Assembly: GCA_039028155.1 (NCBI GenBank)
Contig: JBCCIS010000012.1
Coordinates: forward strand, 42,209-106,208
DNA: 64,000 bases
Direction: 5' to 3'
Origin: Pseudomonadota bacterium
GTDB lineage: Bacteria > Pseudomonadota > Alphaproteobacteria > SP197
In this document: positions 8,445 through 16,699 of the stretch, piece after piece
Layout: every line of letters starts with the position of its first letter
How positions within the stretch are numbered: the first letter of the stretch is position 1
Notes under the pieces: model-generated
Databases searched by the model: none
Told to the model about the DNA's origin: nothing
The model's input: only the letters and a program-made list of their open reading frames with translations
Program-made: the position numbers and the translations under genes

Positions 8445-8843
8445 ATGACCGATCCATCCACGCAGTCCGGTGACAACCTGCCGGCCAAGAGTACTGACGA
8501 CACGGGCATGCCGCTCATCATCTATATTCTCTATCTCGTGACATGCCTTGGTATTGGGATCGCAGCCCTGGTCGGCGTCATCATGGCCTATGTTCTGCAG
8601 GGCAAAGCGTCGAGCTGGGTGCAGAGCCACTACCAGTTTCAGATTCGCACGTTCTGGATTGCTTTGGTCGTCTCAATCATAGCTTTCTTGTTGTTGTTCG
8701 TGTTTTTCCTCGGCGCCATTCTGTATGGCCTTCTGGCGATTTGGATCATCATCCGTTGTGTGAGGGGCATCATCTGGCTTCAGGCCGGAGAGGCGGTGCC
8801 TGACCCGACATCGTGGTTGTTCGGACAGCCAAAGTCGGCGTAG
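8445..8843 (+). CDS. DUF4870-type small membrane protein
   Basis: A 132-residue integral membrane protein with three or four predicted transmembrane segments: about 25-50 (IIYILYLVTCLGIGIAALVG), about 68-90 (FWIALVVSIIAFLLLFVFFL) and about 90-108. The SHYQFQIRTFWI segment between helices and the IIRCVRGIIWLQAGEAVPDP ending are typical of the DUF4870/Tic20-like family of unknown function. A strong Shine-Dalgarno (GGAGGGG) lies 7 bases before the ATG. The glutamine-synthetase-like gene starts 16 bases after its stop, so they may be co-transcribed. Confidence 0.75.
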   Translation: MTDPSTQSGDNLPAKSTDDTGMPLIIYILYLVTCLGIGIAALVGVIMAYVLQGKASSWVQSHYQFQIRTFWIALVVSIIAFLLLFVFFLGAILYGLLAIWIIIRCVRGIIWLQAGEAVPDPTSWLFGQPKSA

Positions 8844-8859
8844 TTCGTGTCCCCACTTC

Positions 8860-10212
8860 ATGAGTAACAACCCTTTTGCCGGCTGCCGCCACGCCGATGA
8901 CGTGGCGGCTGCCCTGGAGGCGCAAGGCATCCGCGCCGTCCACATCGGTATCTTCGATATCGATGCGCGCTTCCGCGTCAAACGGGTCGACGCCGCGAAG
9001 TTTCTGAAGCTGCTGACCTCGGGCTACGAGTTCTGCAAGGTCCTCTACCAATGGGATACCGCGGAGTTGCCCTATGGCCAGGGCGATTGGGCCGATGTGC
9101 CGGCGCCGATCGATCCGGCAAGCGGGCGGTTGTTTCCGTTCGCCGACGGCGAGGCGGTGTTTGTCGCCGAGTTCAGCGATGAGATTGGCGAGCTCGCGCC
9201 GCGCAATCTGCTGCGGCGTCAACTCGACAAGGCCGCGGGCATGGGTTTCTCGGTCAAGGCCGGCTTCGAGTATGAGTACTTCATCCTGGACGAGACGCCG
9301 GCCACGGTGCGCGAGAAGGGTTACCGCGATTTGACTTCGTGGCAGCCCGGCAACAGCACGTATTCGCTGGTGCCCTCGATCGAAACGGAGTTTGTCGCTG
9401 GCCTCGAGGCGGTCATGGCCGATCTCGACGTCGCGTTCGATGCCTTCCACACCGAACAAGGGCCGGGCTGCCTTGAGACGGCGCTGAAGGCGGGTGAAGG
9501 CATGCGCGCCGCCGACGCGGCGGCGTTCTTCAAGACCTACACCAAGGCCTATTGCCAGCGTCACGGTCTGATGGCGACGTTCATGGCGAAGTGGTCGAAC
9601 GCGACCAATGGCCAGTCCGGTCACATGCATATCTCCATGCAGGACGAGGCCGGCGCGCCGATCTTCCATGATGCCGGCGAGCCGGACGGGATGAGCCAGA
9701 CCATGCGCCATTTCATCGGCGGCCTGGTGCGGCTTTTGCCGGAGACGCTCGCGATGTGCAGCCACACGGTCAACGCCTACCGGCGTATGATCCCCGGCAT
9801 CTGGGCGCCGTTGACGGCGACGTGGGGTGTGCAGAACCGCACCTGCGCGTTTCGGGTCATCAACCCGGAACCGGACGCGACGCGGGTCGAGTTTCGCGTG
9901 CCAGCCGCCGACGCTAATCCGCACCTGACGCTTACCCAGTGCCTGGGTGCCGGGTTGTGGGGCATCGAAAACCGCATCGAACCGCCACCGCCGACGGCGG
10001 GCGAGGCGACCGTCGATGATGCCCCCGCCGACCAACGGCTGCCGCGCAACCTTCTGGAAGCGGCCGAGCGGTTGGACGGCTCGGCCTTGGCGCGTGAGAT
10101 CTTCGGCGATCCGTTCGTCGACAATTTCGCGCGCACACGACGCTGGGAAGACGATGTCTTCCGTCGCCATGTCAGCGACCTCGATACCGCCCGCTACCTC
10201 GACGTCTTCTAG
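8860..10212 (+). CDS. Glutamine synthetase family protein
   Basis: A 450-residue member of the glutamine synthetase superfamily, which ligates ammonia or an amine to the gamma-carboxyl of glutamate using ATP. Visible motifs are the metal-binding strand GFEYEYFIL near residues 138-146, EQGPGCLETAL near 200-210, NGQSGHMHISM near 248-258, and the arginine-containing NRTCAFRVI and VEFRVPAADANPHLTL in the C-terminal half. It is shorter and more divergent than GlnA; the gamma-glutamylputrescine/glutamylamide synthetase-like class is the more likely assignment. A polyamine-type binding protein and a gamma-glutamyl hydrolase also occur in the window, but not adjacent, so a shared pathway is speculative. 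Confidence 0.82.
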   Translation: MSNNPFAGCRHADDVAAALEAQGIRAVHIGIFDIDARFRVKRVDAAKFLKLLTSGYEFCKVLYQWDTAELPYGQGDWADVPAPIDPASGRLFPFADGEAVFVAEFSDEIGELAPRNLLRRQLDKAAGMGFSVKAGFEYEYFILDETPATVREKGYRDLTSWQPGNSTYSLVPSIETEFVAGLEAVMADLDVAFDAFHTEQGPGCLETALKAGEGMRAADAAAFFKTYTKAYCQRHGLMATFMAKWSNATNGQSGHMHISMQDEAGAPIFHDAGEPDGMSQTMRHFIGGLVRLLPETLAMCSHTVNAYRRMIPGIWAPLTATWGVQNRTCAFRVINPEPDATRVEFRVPAADANPHLTLTQCLGAGLWGIENRIEPPPPTAGEATVDDAPADQRLPRNLLEAAERLDGSALAREIFGDPFVDNFARTRRWEDDVFRRHVSDLDTARYLDVF

Positions 10213-10240
10213 GGTGATCAAGACTTGGCTTTCATCACCG

Positions 10241-10340
10241 GCTCACTCCCCCTCCCGGCCGCCCCAAGAATGCTGCCATGGGTGGCCTCGGCGAGAACGC
10301 CTCAAGGCGTTTTGCCCCGGAGGAGAGGAGTGGGCCGGCG
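10241..10340. repeat. Degenerate copy of the CCCACTCCCCC palindrome
   Basis: This stretch between two converging genes begins CTCACTCCCCCTCCCGGCC, contains the loop sequence ATGCTGCCATGGG, and ends GAGGAGTGGGCCGGCG. These are the arms and loop of the palindrome seen intact at 45763-45825 and 53217-53279. The right arm is interrupted by about 30 extra bases holding a small hairpin (GAACGCCT/AGGCGTTT). It is probably a decayed or expanded family member. Confidence 0.6.
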
Positions 10341-10358
10341 CTGCGGCCGCGACAGTCA

Positions 10359-11582
10359 TTAGCCGATGTCGATCGTGAAGAGTTCCTGGTCGGTGTCGAC
10401 GCCACGCAGGTGATGCCGGCCGAGGCTCCTCAGCCGCCGGCCGCAGCGCGCGCTGGCCCGTGCAAAGCTGGGTGAGGTGAGCAGCGCGTGACCTAATTGG
10501 TCACACAGCCCTTCGATCCGGCTTGCCTCGTTCACCGCCGGTCCGATCACCGTGAAGTCCAACCGGTCGACCGTACCGACATTGCCGTAGAGCACGTCGC
10601 CCAGGTGGAGCGCGACATCCAGCATCATCGCTTTGCCTGTATCCGGTTCCCCGATTGACGCGACGGCGGTGATGGCCTCGTGGGCCGCATCCAGCGCACC
10701 CTCGCACAGATCGTCTTCGTTGCGGCCTTCGCGGTCGAAGACTGCCAGCACACCGTCGCCCATGTACTTGAGAACCTCGCCGCCGCGCCGCGTGACAGGT
10801 TCGACCATGGCATCAAAGCAGTCGTTCAAAAGACTGGCGACCGCCTCCGTCTCCAGCCGATCGGACAGGGTCGTGAAGCCGCGCAGATCAGCAAAGAAGA
10901 TTGCCGCGGGGATCGTGCGAAACGTGCCGCGGCGGAATGCCCCGTCAAGAATACGCCGGCCGGCGTCATGACCGACATAGGTCTCCAGAAGATTGGTCGA
11001 GATCTCATGTCCCAGCGTCGACTTCACCGACAGGGCCAAGCGCGGCATCAGACGCTCCAGGATCAAGGCTTCGGCGTCCAGAAAACCGCCGGGCCGGTCG
11101 GTCAGCCATGTCGACACCATACCGCTTCGATGATCGTGCGCGCCCTCGTGTCCAAACCCGATCAGCCGGGCCACGTACTCGGTCGCGCCGAGATCACGAA
11201 ACTCCTTGAACAAGGGAAACGCGAAAGCGGCTTCGTCTCTATCCAGACGGGTGCGCTGCGTGCGCTGATCCTGACTCTCGACCAGGCTGCGTATCGGGCT
11301 GTTCTGCCATTGATCGCCAGCCTGGTCGGCGAAGGCATTGGGATTGACGTCGATGCCGCTGTCGCGCCGCCAGATATGGGTCACCGAGTCGATGACCGGG
11401 TGCATCGTCCGTGTCGAGACATTGGCGCGCAACAGCTGAAAGCCGACCCGATCATTCAGCTGTTCACAGACACCCGCCAGCATGGTGCCAATGGGCATCT
11501 GTTTCAGGCCGCATTCAATCAACCAGTCACTGACCGGTTGAAGACGCGGGTCGGCAGAGGCGGGATTGTCGGGCGGCGGCAC
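10359..11582 (-). CDS. Class III adenylate/guanylate cyclase with N-terminal sensory region
   Basis: A 407-residue protein whose C-terminal half is a class III nucleotidyl cyclase catalytic domain. AAIFFADLRGFTTLSDRLE (residues 226-244) contains metal-binding D232, and VLKYMGDGVLAVFD (270-283) contains the second metal aspartate D276. LDFTVIGPAVNEASRIEGLC near 363-382 is the substrate/transition-state region. It probably makes cAMP from ATP. The first 200 residues have no transmembrane segment and look like a GAF-like or related sensory domain, which I cannot name with certainty; a helical linker (AEALILERLMPRLALSVKS) connects the two. It is transcribed towards the repeat at 10241-10340, and the double cold-shock gene starts just upstream (14-base spacing), so they may form an operon. 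Confidence 0.85.
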   Translation of the reverse strand: MPPPDNPASADPRLQPVSDWLIECGLKQMPIGTMLAGVCEQLNDRVGFQLLRANVSTRTMHPVIDSVTHIWRRDSGIDVNPNAFADQAGDQWQNSPIRSLVESQDQRTQRTRLDRDEAAFAFPLFKEFRDLGATEYVARLIGFGHEGAHDHRSGMVSTWLTDRPGGFLDAEALILERLMPRLALSVKSTLGHEISTNLLETYVGHDAGRRILDGAFRRGTFRTIPAAIFFADLRGFTTLSDRLETEAVASLLNDCFDAMVEPVTRRGGEVLKYMGDGVLAVFDREGRNEDDLCEGALDAAHEAITAVASIGEPDTGKAMMLDVALHLGDVLYGNVGTVDRLDFTVIGPAVNEASRIEGLCDQLGHALLTSPSFARASARCGRRLRSLGRHHLRGVDTDQELFTIDIG

Positions 11583-11596
11583 GGATGCCGGCAGCG

Positions 11597-12118
11597 TCAG
11601 ATCACTTCGATGCTGGTGGCCAGCGGTCCACGATCGCCCATTCTCGACTCAACCCTCACGCGCTGGCGCGGCTGCAGCATCGGAATGCCCGCATGTTCCA
11701 AGACGCGCGCGGAAACGAACACATCACGGCTGCCGTCATCCGGCGTGATGAAGCCGAACCCCTTTTGCATATCGAAGAACTTCACCATGCCCTCGACCGT
11801 TGTCGCGGGACCAAAGTCCTGCGGCTCGTGTCGCCTGGGCGGCGGTGCCTGATCCTCCGTCGCGGTCGACAAATCGATGCTGTAGATCTCGGCCACCTGC
11901 AGGCCGCGCTGGCCTTCGGTCACCTCGCACATCACGGTCGCGCCGTTCGGCAGTGACCGTTCACCCAGACGCTCGACAACAGAGATATGCAGGAAAGCGT
12001 CGGAAGAACCGTCCGACAACTGCACGAAACCAAAACCCTTGGTCGGATTAAACCACTTGACGGTCGCCGATACGCCGGCCTGGCCGCCACCGTACCGGCC
12101 CTCTAACTCATCTGACAT
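11597..12118 (-). CDS. Double cold-shock-domain protein
   Basis: The 173-residue protein has two cold-shock domains, an arrangement typical of alphaproteobacteria. CSD1 (about 16-80) has ATVKWFNPTKGFGFVQLSDG and DAFLHIS. CSD2 (about 108-172) has GMVKFFDMQKGFGFITPDDG and DVFVSA. Both keep the RNP1 (K-G-F-G-F-V/I) and a recognisable RNP2 RNA-binding strand, although RNP2 of the second domain is changed from FLHIS to FVSAR. It should bind single-stranded RNA or DNA and act as an RNA chaperone. A good Shine-Dalgarno (AAGGAG) precedes the ATG, and a long untranslated region extends upstream. Confidence 0.9.
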   Translation of the reverse strand: MSDELEGRYGGGQAGVSATVKWFNPTKGFGFVQLSDGSSDAFLHISVVERLGERSLPNGATVMCEVTEGQRGLQVAEIYSIDLSTATEDQAPPPRRHEPQDFGPATTVEGMVKFFDMQKGFGFITPDDGSRDVFVSARVLEHAGIPMLQPRQRVRVESRMGDRGPLATSIEVI

Positions 12119-12454
12119 AAGCTCACAGCTCCTTCCATCCCCTCGGGAAATCGCTGCAACGAAATAGTCGCCAAGGAGACGGCTCCCTTACAACGATCCG
12201 CCCGCACGAACCCACGCGGCGGCGATCGGTTCGTGACAAAAATCAGGGCGGTGTCTAGCCATTCGAGCTCTTTTTGCCACCCCAACATAAGTATCCTGCA
12301 CGAAACCTGCGCCCGGCGGCAAACGGATTCGCCACAGTAAAATTCGCAAAAATGCTGGCCGGGTACGGCTATGGCGTTTGCTGATGGAGCGTCTAAACTG
12401 CTGTGCCACATATCAAATCGCCGTCGCGAGGCGCGTTAGTCGAAAGGGGAATCG
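12119..12454. other. Intergenic region between divergent cold-shock and formamidase genes
   Basis: This 336-base gap carries the divergent promoters. On the cold-shock side the transcript would hold a small hairpin (GGGAG/CTCCC-like around 12175-12190) and the Shine-Dalgarno AAGGAG. On the other side AAAGGGGA precedes the formamidase ATG. Short open frames cross it, but they lack ribosome sites and family features. I see no RNA gene or repeat here. Confidence 0.5.
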
Positions 12455-13387
12455 ATGAAACACACGATCCATAGTCACCACAGCCATTTCGGCTGGGACA
12501 ATGGCAATGAGCCGGTTTTGACCATTGCGCCGGGTGATGAGGTCGCCTTTGACACGGTCGATTCTTCCGGAGGTCAATTGTCGCCGGACTCCACCGTCGA
12601 AGACATCGCGACCCTCGATTTCGGCAAGATCAATCCGGTTACCGGGCCGGTTGTCATCGATGGGGCTGAGCCGGGCGACGCTCTCAAGATTACGTTACTG
12701 GACTTCACCCCGTCGGGATGGGGTTGGACGGCGCTGATTCCAGGCTTCGGTTTGCTGGCCGATCAGTTCGAAGACCCGGCGCTACATATCTGGACTTACG
12801 AATCCGACAGCTTGAAGCCGGCCGCCTATGGTCCCGGCGGACGCGTGCCGCTGAAACCATTCGCCGGCACGATCGGTCTGGCGCCCGCGGAGCCCGGTCT
12901 GCACAGCATCGTGCCGCCGCGCCGCATGGGCGGCAACATGGATATCCGTGACATGTGCGTGGGCACCGAACTCTACCTGCCGGTCGAGGTCGCCGGTGCC
13001 ATGTTCTCGATCGGCGATACGCATGCCGCGCAGGGTGACGGCGAGGTGTGCGGCACGGCGATCGAAAGTCAGATGGCGGTCGCGTGCAAGTTCGAGTTGG
13101 AGAAGGACGCGAACCTCGCGTATCCGCGCTACACCACCGCCGGGCCGGTCAGCCGCCATTTCGATGAGAAAGGTTACGAGGTGACGACCGGTGTCGGGCC
13201 CGATTTGATGCAGGGCGCCAAAGACGCGGTGGCCGGCATGATCGATCTCCTGTCCGCCCGCCACGGCATGGCGCCGCACGAAGCGTACATGCTGGCCAGT
13301 GTGTGCGGCGACCTACGCATTAGCGAGATCGTCGACATGCCCAACTGGCTCGTGTCGTTCTACTTCCCGCGGGTGGTGATGGAGTAG
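12455..13387 (+). CDS. Acetamidase/formamidase family protein
   Basis: A 310-residue FmdA/AmdA-family amidohydrolase that would hydrolyse formamide, acetamide or a related short amide to ammonia and acid. Signatures are TVEDIATLDFGKINPVTGPV (residues about 48-67), GAEPGDALKITLLD, GGNMDIRDMCVGTELYLPV (near 164-182, containing the conserved N-M-D motif) and GDTHAAQGDGEVCGTAIES (near 187-205), the metal-binding D-x-H-A-x-Q-G-D-G-E signature. It is complete and monocistronic, with AAAGGGGA before the ATG. Divergent from the cold-shock gene. Confidence 0.88.
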   Translation: MKHTIHSHHSHFGWDNGNEPVLTIAPGDEVAFDTVDSSGGQLSPDSTVEDIATLDFGKINPVTGPVVIDGAEPGDALKITLLDFTPSGWGWTALIPGFGLLADQFEDPALHIWTYESDSLKPAAYGPGGRVPLKPFAGTIGLAPAEPGLHSIVPPRRMGGNMDIRDMCVGTELYLPVEVAGAMFSIGDTHAAQGDGEVCGTAIESQMAVACKFELEKDANLAYPRYTTAGPVSRHFDEKGYEVTTGVGPDLMQGAKDAVAGMIDLLSARHGMAPHEAYMLASVCGDLRISEIVDMPNWLVSFYFPRVVME

Positions 13388-13483
13388 GTCGGACGCGGGG
13401 CATGTTTTGGCAACACTTGGATCGTCAAGCATGCGTCGCTTCGACGGCATTCGTGGCGGATCGTCACAGCACGGATTTCTGAT

Positions 13484-13753
13484 GTGGACGACGTAGCTAT
13501 CGCGCGCGCCGTTCACGTGGTCGGCGTCATTCTGTGGATCGGCGGCGTCGCCTTTGTCACCTCGGTTTTGTTGCCGGCAGTATGACGCATGAAGGAGCCC
13601 GCCGAGCCCTTGGTCTTGCACCGGTGGTTCCTGAGACGCGCGAGCGAAATGCCAGAGCAGACATTCCGCCTGATCCAAGGCCTTTATTGGGTGCTGTTGA
13701 TCGTCAGCCTTGTCACCGTGGTTGGCGCCACCATTGGTTCCTACGGCGGTTAG
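13484..13753 (+). pseudogene. Decayed CopD/DUF2269-like membrane protein gene (internal deletion and stop)
   Basis: One frame reads VDDVAIARAVHVVGVILWIG and GVAFVTSVLLPAV, the typical first transmembrane helix of a family of small heme/copper-type integral membrane proteins. It then hits TGA (13583-13585) and continues in the same frame as RMKEPAEPLVLHRWFLRRASE, ending with the hydrophobic segment GLYWVLLIVSLVTVVGATIG and TAG. In full-length relatives these two parts are the two ends of a protein of roughly 150 residues, so the middle helices look deleted between K-E-P-A-E and P-L-V-L-H, and a codon after PAV has mutated to stop. The family name is from memory. GTG at 13484 would be the start. 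Confidence 0.6.
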
Positions 13754-13847
13754 GGCGAACTGTCCTCATCGTCGAGCTCGGCGCACGCGATGGACCAGAA
13801 CGGTGTTGTCTACCCTATAGGATAGCGGTTGGATGAGCGGCCGATGT

Positions 13848-14039
13848 TCAGTCGACTTGATCCAGCCATTCAGCGACGGTGAAACGCGCATCCAGCGCCG
13901 AGACGTTGGGATGATACCAACGATAGATCTTGGTCGCTGCGTGAAACGCTGATTCGTCCGCTTCATCACGATCTTTCAGTGCGCGATACGCGCGCTCTAC
14001 AGCGGCGCGACATGAACATGCGCGAAACCGTTCTTGCAT
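13848..14039 (-). CDS. Conserved-looking small hypothetical protein (63 aa)
   Basis: The frame is open further upstream, but the ATG at 14039 is preceded by GGGAGGAGTGAGGACG, an excellent Shine-Dalgarno, which decides the start. The protein begins MQERFRACSCRAAVERAYRA, is rich in charged and aromatic residues (KIYRWYHPNVSALDARFTV) and ends AEWLDQVD. A C-S-C motif sits near residue 8. It is soluble with predicted helices and has no recognised domain. It stands alone beside a composite palindromic repeat (14161-14285). I cannot assign a function. Confidence 0.65.
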   Translation of the reverse strand: MQERFRACSCRAAVERAYRALKDRDEADESAFHAATKIYRWYHPNVSALDARFTVAEWLDQVD

Positions 14040-14160
14040 CGTCCTCACTCCTCCCAATTCCGCTCGCGGCCCATGGTTGGTCCAGCGCCGCCGGCGCGCG
14101 GTGGCACCATGGGAACTAGTGCAACCCTTTGTCAATGGTGCAAATGACGCATCCGCGCTG

Positions 14161-14285
14161 GAGAAGATCTTGTTTTGATCGATTCACTTTGCGATGACAT
14201 CAAGACAGGTGAATCTGCTCTACTCGAAGATATACAGCGGAATCAAATGGTTAGATGGAGTCGATCTAACCACAACTGGCTCTAG
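14161..14285. repeat. Composite two-hairpin palindromic repeat, copy B (reverse orientation)
   Basis: First hairpin: TGTTTTGAT pairs with ATCAAGACA inside outer arms resembling AGAAGATC and GAATCTGCTCT. Second hairpin: TGGTTAGAT pairs with ATCTAACCA, ending GGCTCTAG. It is the reverse complement, with changes, of the element at 29820-29956. Its terminal CTAG contains the TAG stop codon of the MttB-like gene (14282-14284). Confidence 0.8.
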
Positions 14286-15820
14286 TCGCGCGCGCCGCCT
14301 TCTTCCTTGCGCCGGGCGATGAAGGTGTCGAGTTCCTCGCGCACGGCCGGGTCCAACGGCGGCTCCTCGTATTCGGCCAAAAGCTGTTTCCAAATCTGGT
14401 GGGCGCGTGTTTGGGCATCCGGCGAGCCTGCCTCGCGCCAGCTCTCATAGTTGCGCCAGTCCGACAGAATGGGGTTGTAGAACGCGGTCTCGTAGCGGTC
14501 CAGCGTGTGCTGGGTGCCGAAGAAATGGCCACCAGGTCCAACATCGCGCATCGCCTCGATGCCGATGGCATCGTCTGAGATGTCGATCGGGTTCAGCATC
14601 TCGGCCATACCCTGGATCATCTCCGCATCCAGGATCAGTTTTTCGAAGCTCGCCACCAAGCCGCCCTCGAGCCAGCCCGCGCCCTGATAGAGCAGGTTCG
14701 CCTGGCCGGTGACCGCCGCCCATAAGGACATCTCCGATTCGTATGCCGCCTGCGCGTCGACCGTGTTGGACGCATTGACGTTCGACGTGCGGTAGGGAAT
14801 GCCGTAACGGCGCGCCAGCTGACAGCCGGCCAAGACCGCTTTGGCGTATTCCGGCGTGCCGAAGGCGGGCGCGCCCGACTTCATGTCGACATTCGATGTA
14901 AATCCGCCATAGACCACTGGCGTGCCCGGACGAATGCACTGGGCGATCGCGATGACGCCGAGCGCCTCGGCATTTTGTTGGGCGAGCGCGCCGGCGATGG
15001 TCGCTGGACTCATGGCGCCGGCAAGCGTGAACGGCGTGATGGTGACCGGCTGGCCGCATCGGACATAGGCCGTCATGCCTTCGGCCATTGGGATATCGAA
15101 CCTGAGTGGCGAGTTGGTATTGATAATGGTAATCGCGGCCGGTTTCTCCGCCAGCGTCTCGCGATCGCATTGCAGCGCGATGCAGGTCGCCTCGATGGCG
15201 TCTTCGGCGCGTTCGGCGCCCAGCGCATAACCCTGCCACGTCTTGTCGGTCAGTGTGATCATGGCGCGGTACATGTCGAGATGGCGCGTCGACGCCGGCA
15301 GATCCTGTGGCTCGACGGCGCCGCCGCCGTCCTGATGCACGATGTTCAGGCTCTGCAGGACGCGGGTGAAGTTGCACATGTCCTCGAAGTTGCCTATGCG
15401 CCGGCCGCCTTCTAGATCGCTGACATAGGGCGGTCCGCCGACGCCGGTGACGACCATGCGGTTGCCGCCAAGCGTCACGTTGTGCGCGGGGTTACGCGCG
15501 TGCAGGGTGAACTCCGACGGCGCCAGAGCAGCCTTCTCTTCGATCATGTTCCGGTCAAACTTGACGAGCTCGCCGTCGACGTCTGCACCTTCGCGTTTGA
15601 GCATGTCGCGCGTCGGTGCGTGCAGCACCTCCATGCCGATCGACTCAAGGATCGTTAGCGATGCCTGGTGCAGGCGTTCGACCTGTTCGTCGTGCAGGAT
15701 ATCGAATGGACGATAGGGATTGACGATCTCGCGCCATGGCAGCTGGTGGATCGTGCCGGCCTTGCGTTCGGTTCCGCCTGTGCCGCGTCGCCCGCGTCGC
15801 CCTGCTCTTTCGCGTGCCAT
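14282..15820 (-). CDS. MttB-superfamily (trimethylamine methyltransferase-like) protein, non-pyrrolysine type
   Basis: A 512-residue protein of the MttB superfamily, which demethylates quaternary or tertiary amines by passing a methyl group to a corrinoid protein. Typical segments are the N-terminal FDILHDEQVERLHQASLTIL, ESIGMEV, GGPPYVSDLEGGRR (about 118-131), PLRFDIPMAEGM, VYGGFTSNVDMKSGAPAFGT, the NASNTVDAQAAYE helix, and the C-terminal GPGGHFFGTQHTLDRYETAFY (about 435-455). There is no in-frame TAG in the interior, so it is not a pyrrolysine enzyme; such homologues act on glycine betaine, proline betaine or carnitine in studied cases. No corrinoid protein or reductive activator gene is nearby. 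The first 20 residues are basic and low in complexity, so a later start (near residue 24) is possible. It is followed upstream (12 bases) by an alpha/beta hydrolase gene transcribed the same way. Confidence 0.85.
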   Translation of the reverse strand: MARERAGRRGRRGTGGTERKAGTIHQLPWREIVNPYRPFDILHDEQVERLHQASLTILESIGMEVLHAPTRDMLKREGADVDGELVKFDRNMIEEKAALAPSEFTLHARNPAHNVTLGGNRMVVTGVGGPPYVSDLEGGRRIGNFEDMCNFTRVLQSLNIVHQDGGGAVEPQDLPASTRHLDMYRAMITLTDKTWQGYALGAERAEDAIEATCIALQCDRETLAEKPAAITIINTNSPLRFDIPMAEGMTAYVRCGQPVTITPFTLAGAMSPATIAGALAQQNAEALGVIAIAQCIRPGTPVVYGGFTSNVDMKSGAPAFGTPEYAKAVLAGCQLARRYGIPYRTSNVNASNTVDAQAAYESEMSLWAAVTGQANLLYQGAGWLEGGLVASFEKLILDAEMIQGMAEMLNPIDISDDAIGIEAMRDVGPGGHFFGTQHTLDRYETAFYNPILSDWRNYESWREAGSPDAQTRAHQIWKQLLAEYEEPPLDPAVREELDTFIARRKEEGGARD

Positions 15821-15831
15821 TGCCTTTCGCC

Positions 15832-16665
15832 CTATAGGTTATTGGTCTCAAGAAAGTCGTCGACCAGCGTGTTGAACCGGTCGGCGAACTCCCAGAACAT
15901 GAAGTGTTCGCCCAGCACCTCGCAGCGCGCCTTGGGTGTACGCTGGGTTAGCCAGGTTCGCGCGCGCGCCCCCTTCTCCTCGCAGACAACGTGCATGACC
16001 GGCAAGGCACCATCGATAGCTTCGGCATCCGCCGTGTAGTCCCTGGCCGCGCCATCGGCGGCCAGGATCTGGGCGACGAACTGTTGTGTCTTCATGGATT
16101 GATCGGCGACCCAGTCCAGTTCGTCCGGTGGCGGTTTACCTTGCCACATGGAGGCGCAGAACGCGCGCGTCGCGTCGCGATGGTTGTCGGCCATCGCGCT
16201 CTGGAAGTCGACCATGTACTGACCGTCACCTTCACCCCAAATGTCGGGGTCGGGCTGAAACGGTTTTGGCGCCTCGTCAATGAAGACCAAACCCGCCATA
16301 CCGTTGACGCCGCGGTCGCGCACCAGTTGCCAGACCTTCAGGCAGCCATAGGACCAGGGCAGATAGACAGGGTTTTTGAGGCCCAGCGCGTCGGCGAGGC
16401 AGCCGAGGTCAGCGCCGTGCTGACGATAGCTATTGGCGTTCACGGTTGTCGTCGAACGACCCTGGCTGCGTGGATCGTAGGTCACCACGCGATAGCGGTC
16501 GGCGAAGTGTGGCACCTGGCGCGCGAACACCTCCGTCGTCATCGTCCAGCCGGGCACGAAGACGAGCGGCCGTCCGTCGCCAGTTTGCTCGACATAGAGA
16601 TCGACGCCGGGCGACACCTCGACGTAGCGGGATTCAGTTCCGTGCATCACCGACCTCGTGGACAA
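15832..16665 (-). CDS. Alpha/beta hydrolase
   Basis: A 277-residue alpha/beta hydrolase. The oxyanion region VFVPGWTMT is at residues 35-43, YDPRSQGRS at 63-71, and the nucleophile elbow is PWSYGCLK with S105. A candidate acid is the aspartate in the SADGAARDY/EAIDGALPV region, and the terminal histidine is in VLGEHFMFWE (about residue 257). The elbow W-S-Y-G-C departs from the canonical G-x-S-x-G at both flanking glycines (W for G, C after G). The substrate could be an ester, lactone or epoxide. It lies in the minus-strand run between the MttB-like and haloalkane dehalogenase genes. Confidence 0.82.
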   Translation of the reverse strand: MSTRSVMHGTESRYVEVSPGVDLYVEQTGDGRPLVFVPGWTMTTEVFARQVPHFADRYRVVTYDPRSQGRSTTTVNANSYRQHGADLGCLADALGLKNPVYLPWSYGCLKVWQLVRDRGVNGMAGLVFIDEAPKPFQPDPDIWGEGDGQYMVDFQSAMADNHRDATRAFCASMWQGKPPPDELDWVADQSMKTQQFVAQILAADGAARDYTADAEAIDGALPVMHVVCEEKGARARTWLTQRTPKARCEVLGEHFMFWEFADRFNTLVDDFLETNNL

Positions 16666-16699
16666 ACGCCAAGAAGAGACATCGTAAACTGCAGAGCGG

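Noticed and set aside
8770..10221. 483-codon minus-strand frame opposite the glutamine synthetase-like gene
   Set aside because: Composition is that of a G+C-rich antisense frame; the plus-strand protein has all family motifs.
12103..12411. 102-codon minus-strand ORF upstream of the cold-shock gene
   Set aside because: It runs through the 5' region of that gene, ends past its start, and shows no motif; the Shine-Dalgarno belongs to the cold-shock ATG.
14282..15820. Pyrrolysine-containing MttB
   Set aside because: No internal in-frame TAG is present; only the terminal stop is TAG.
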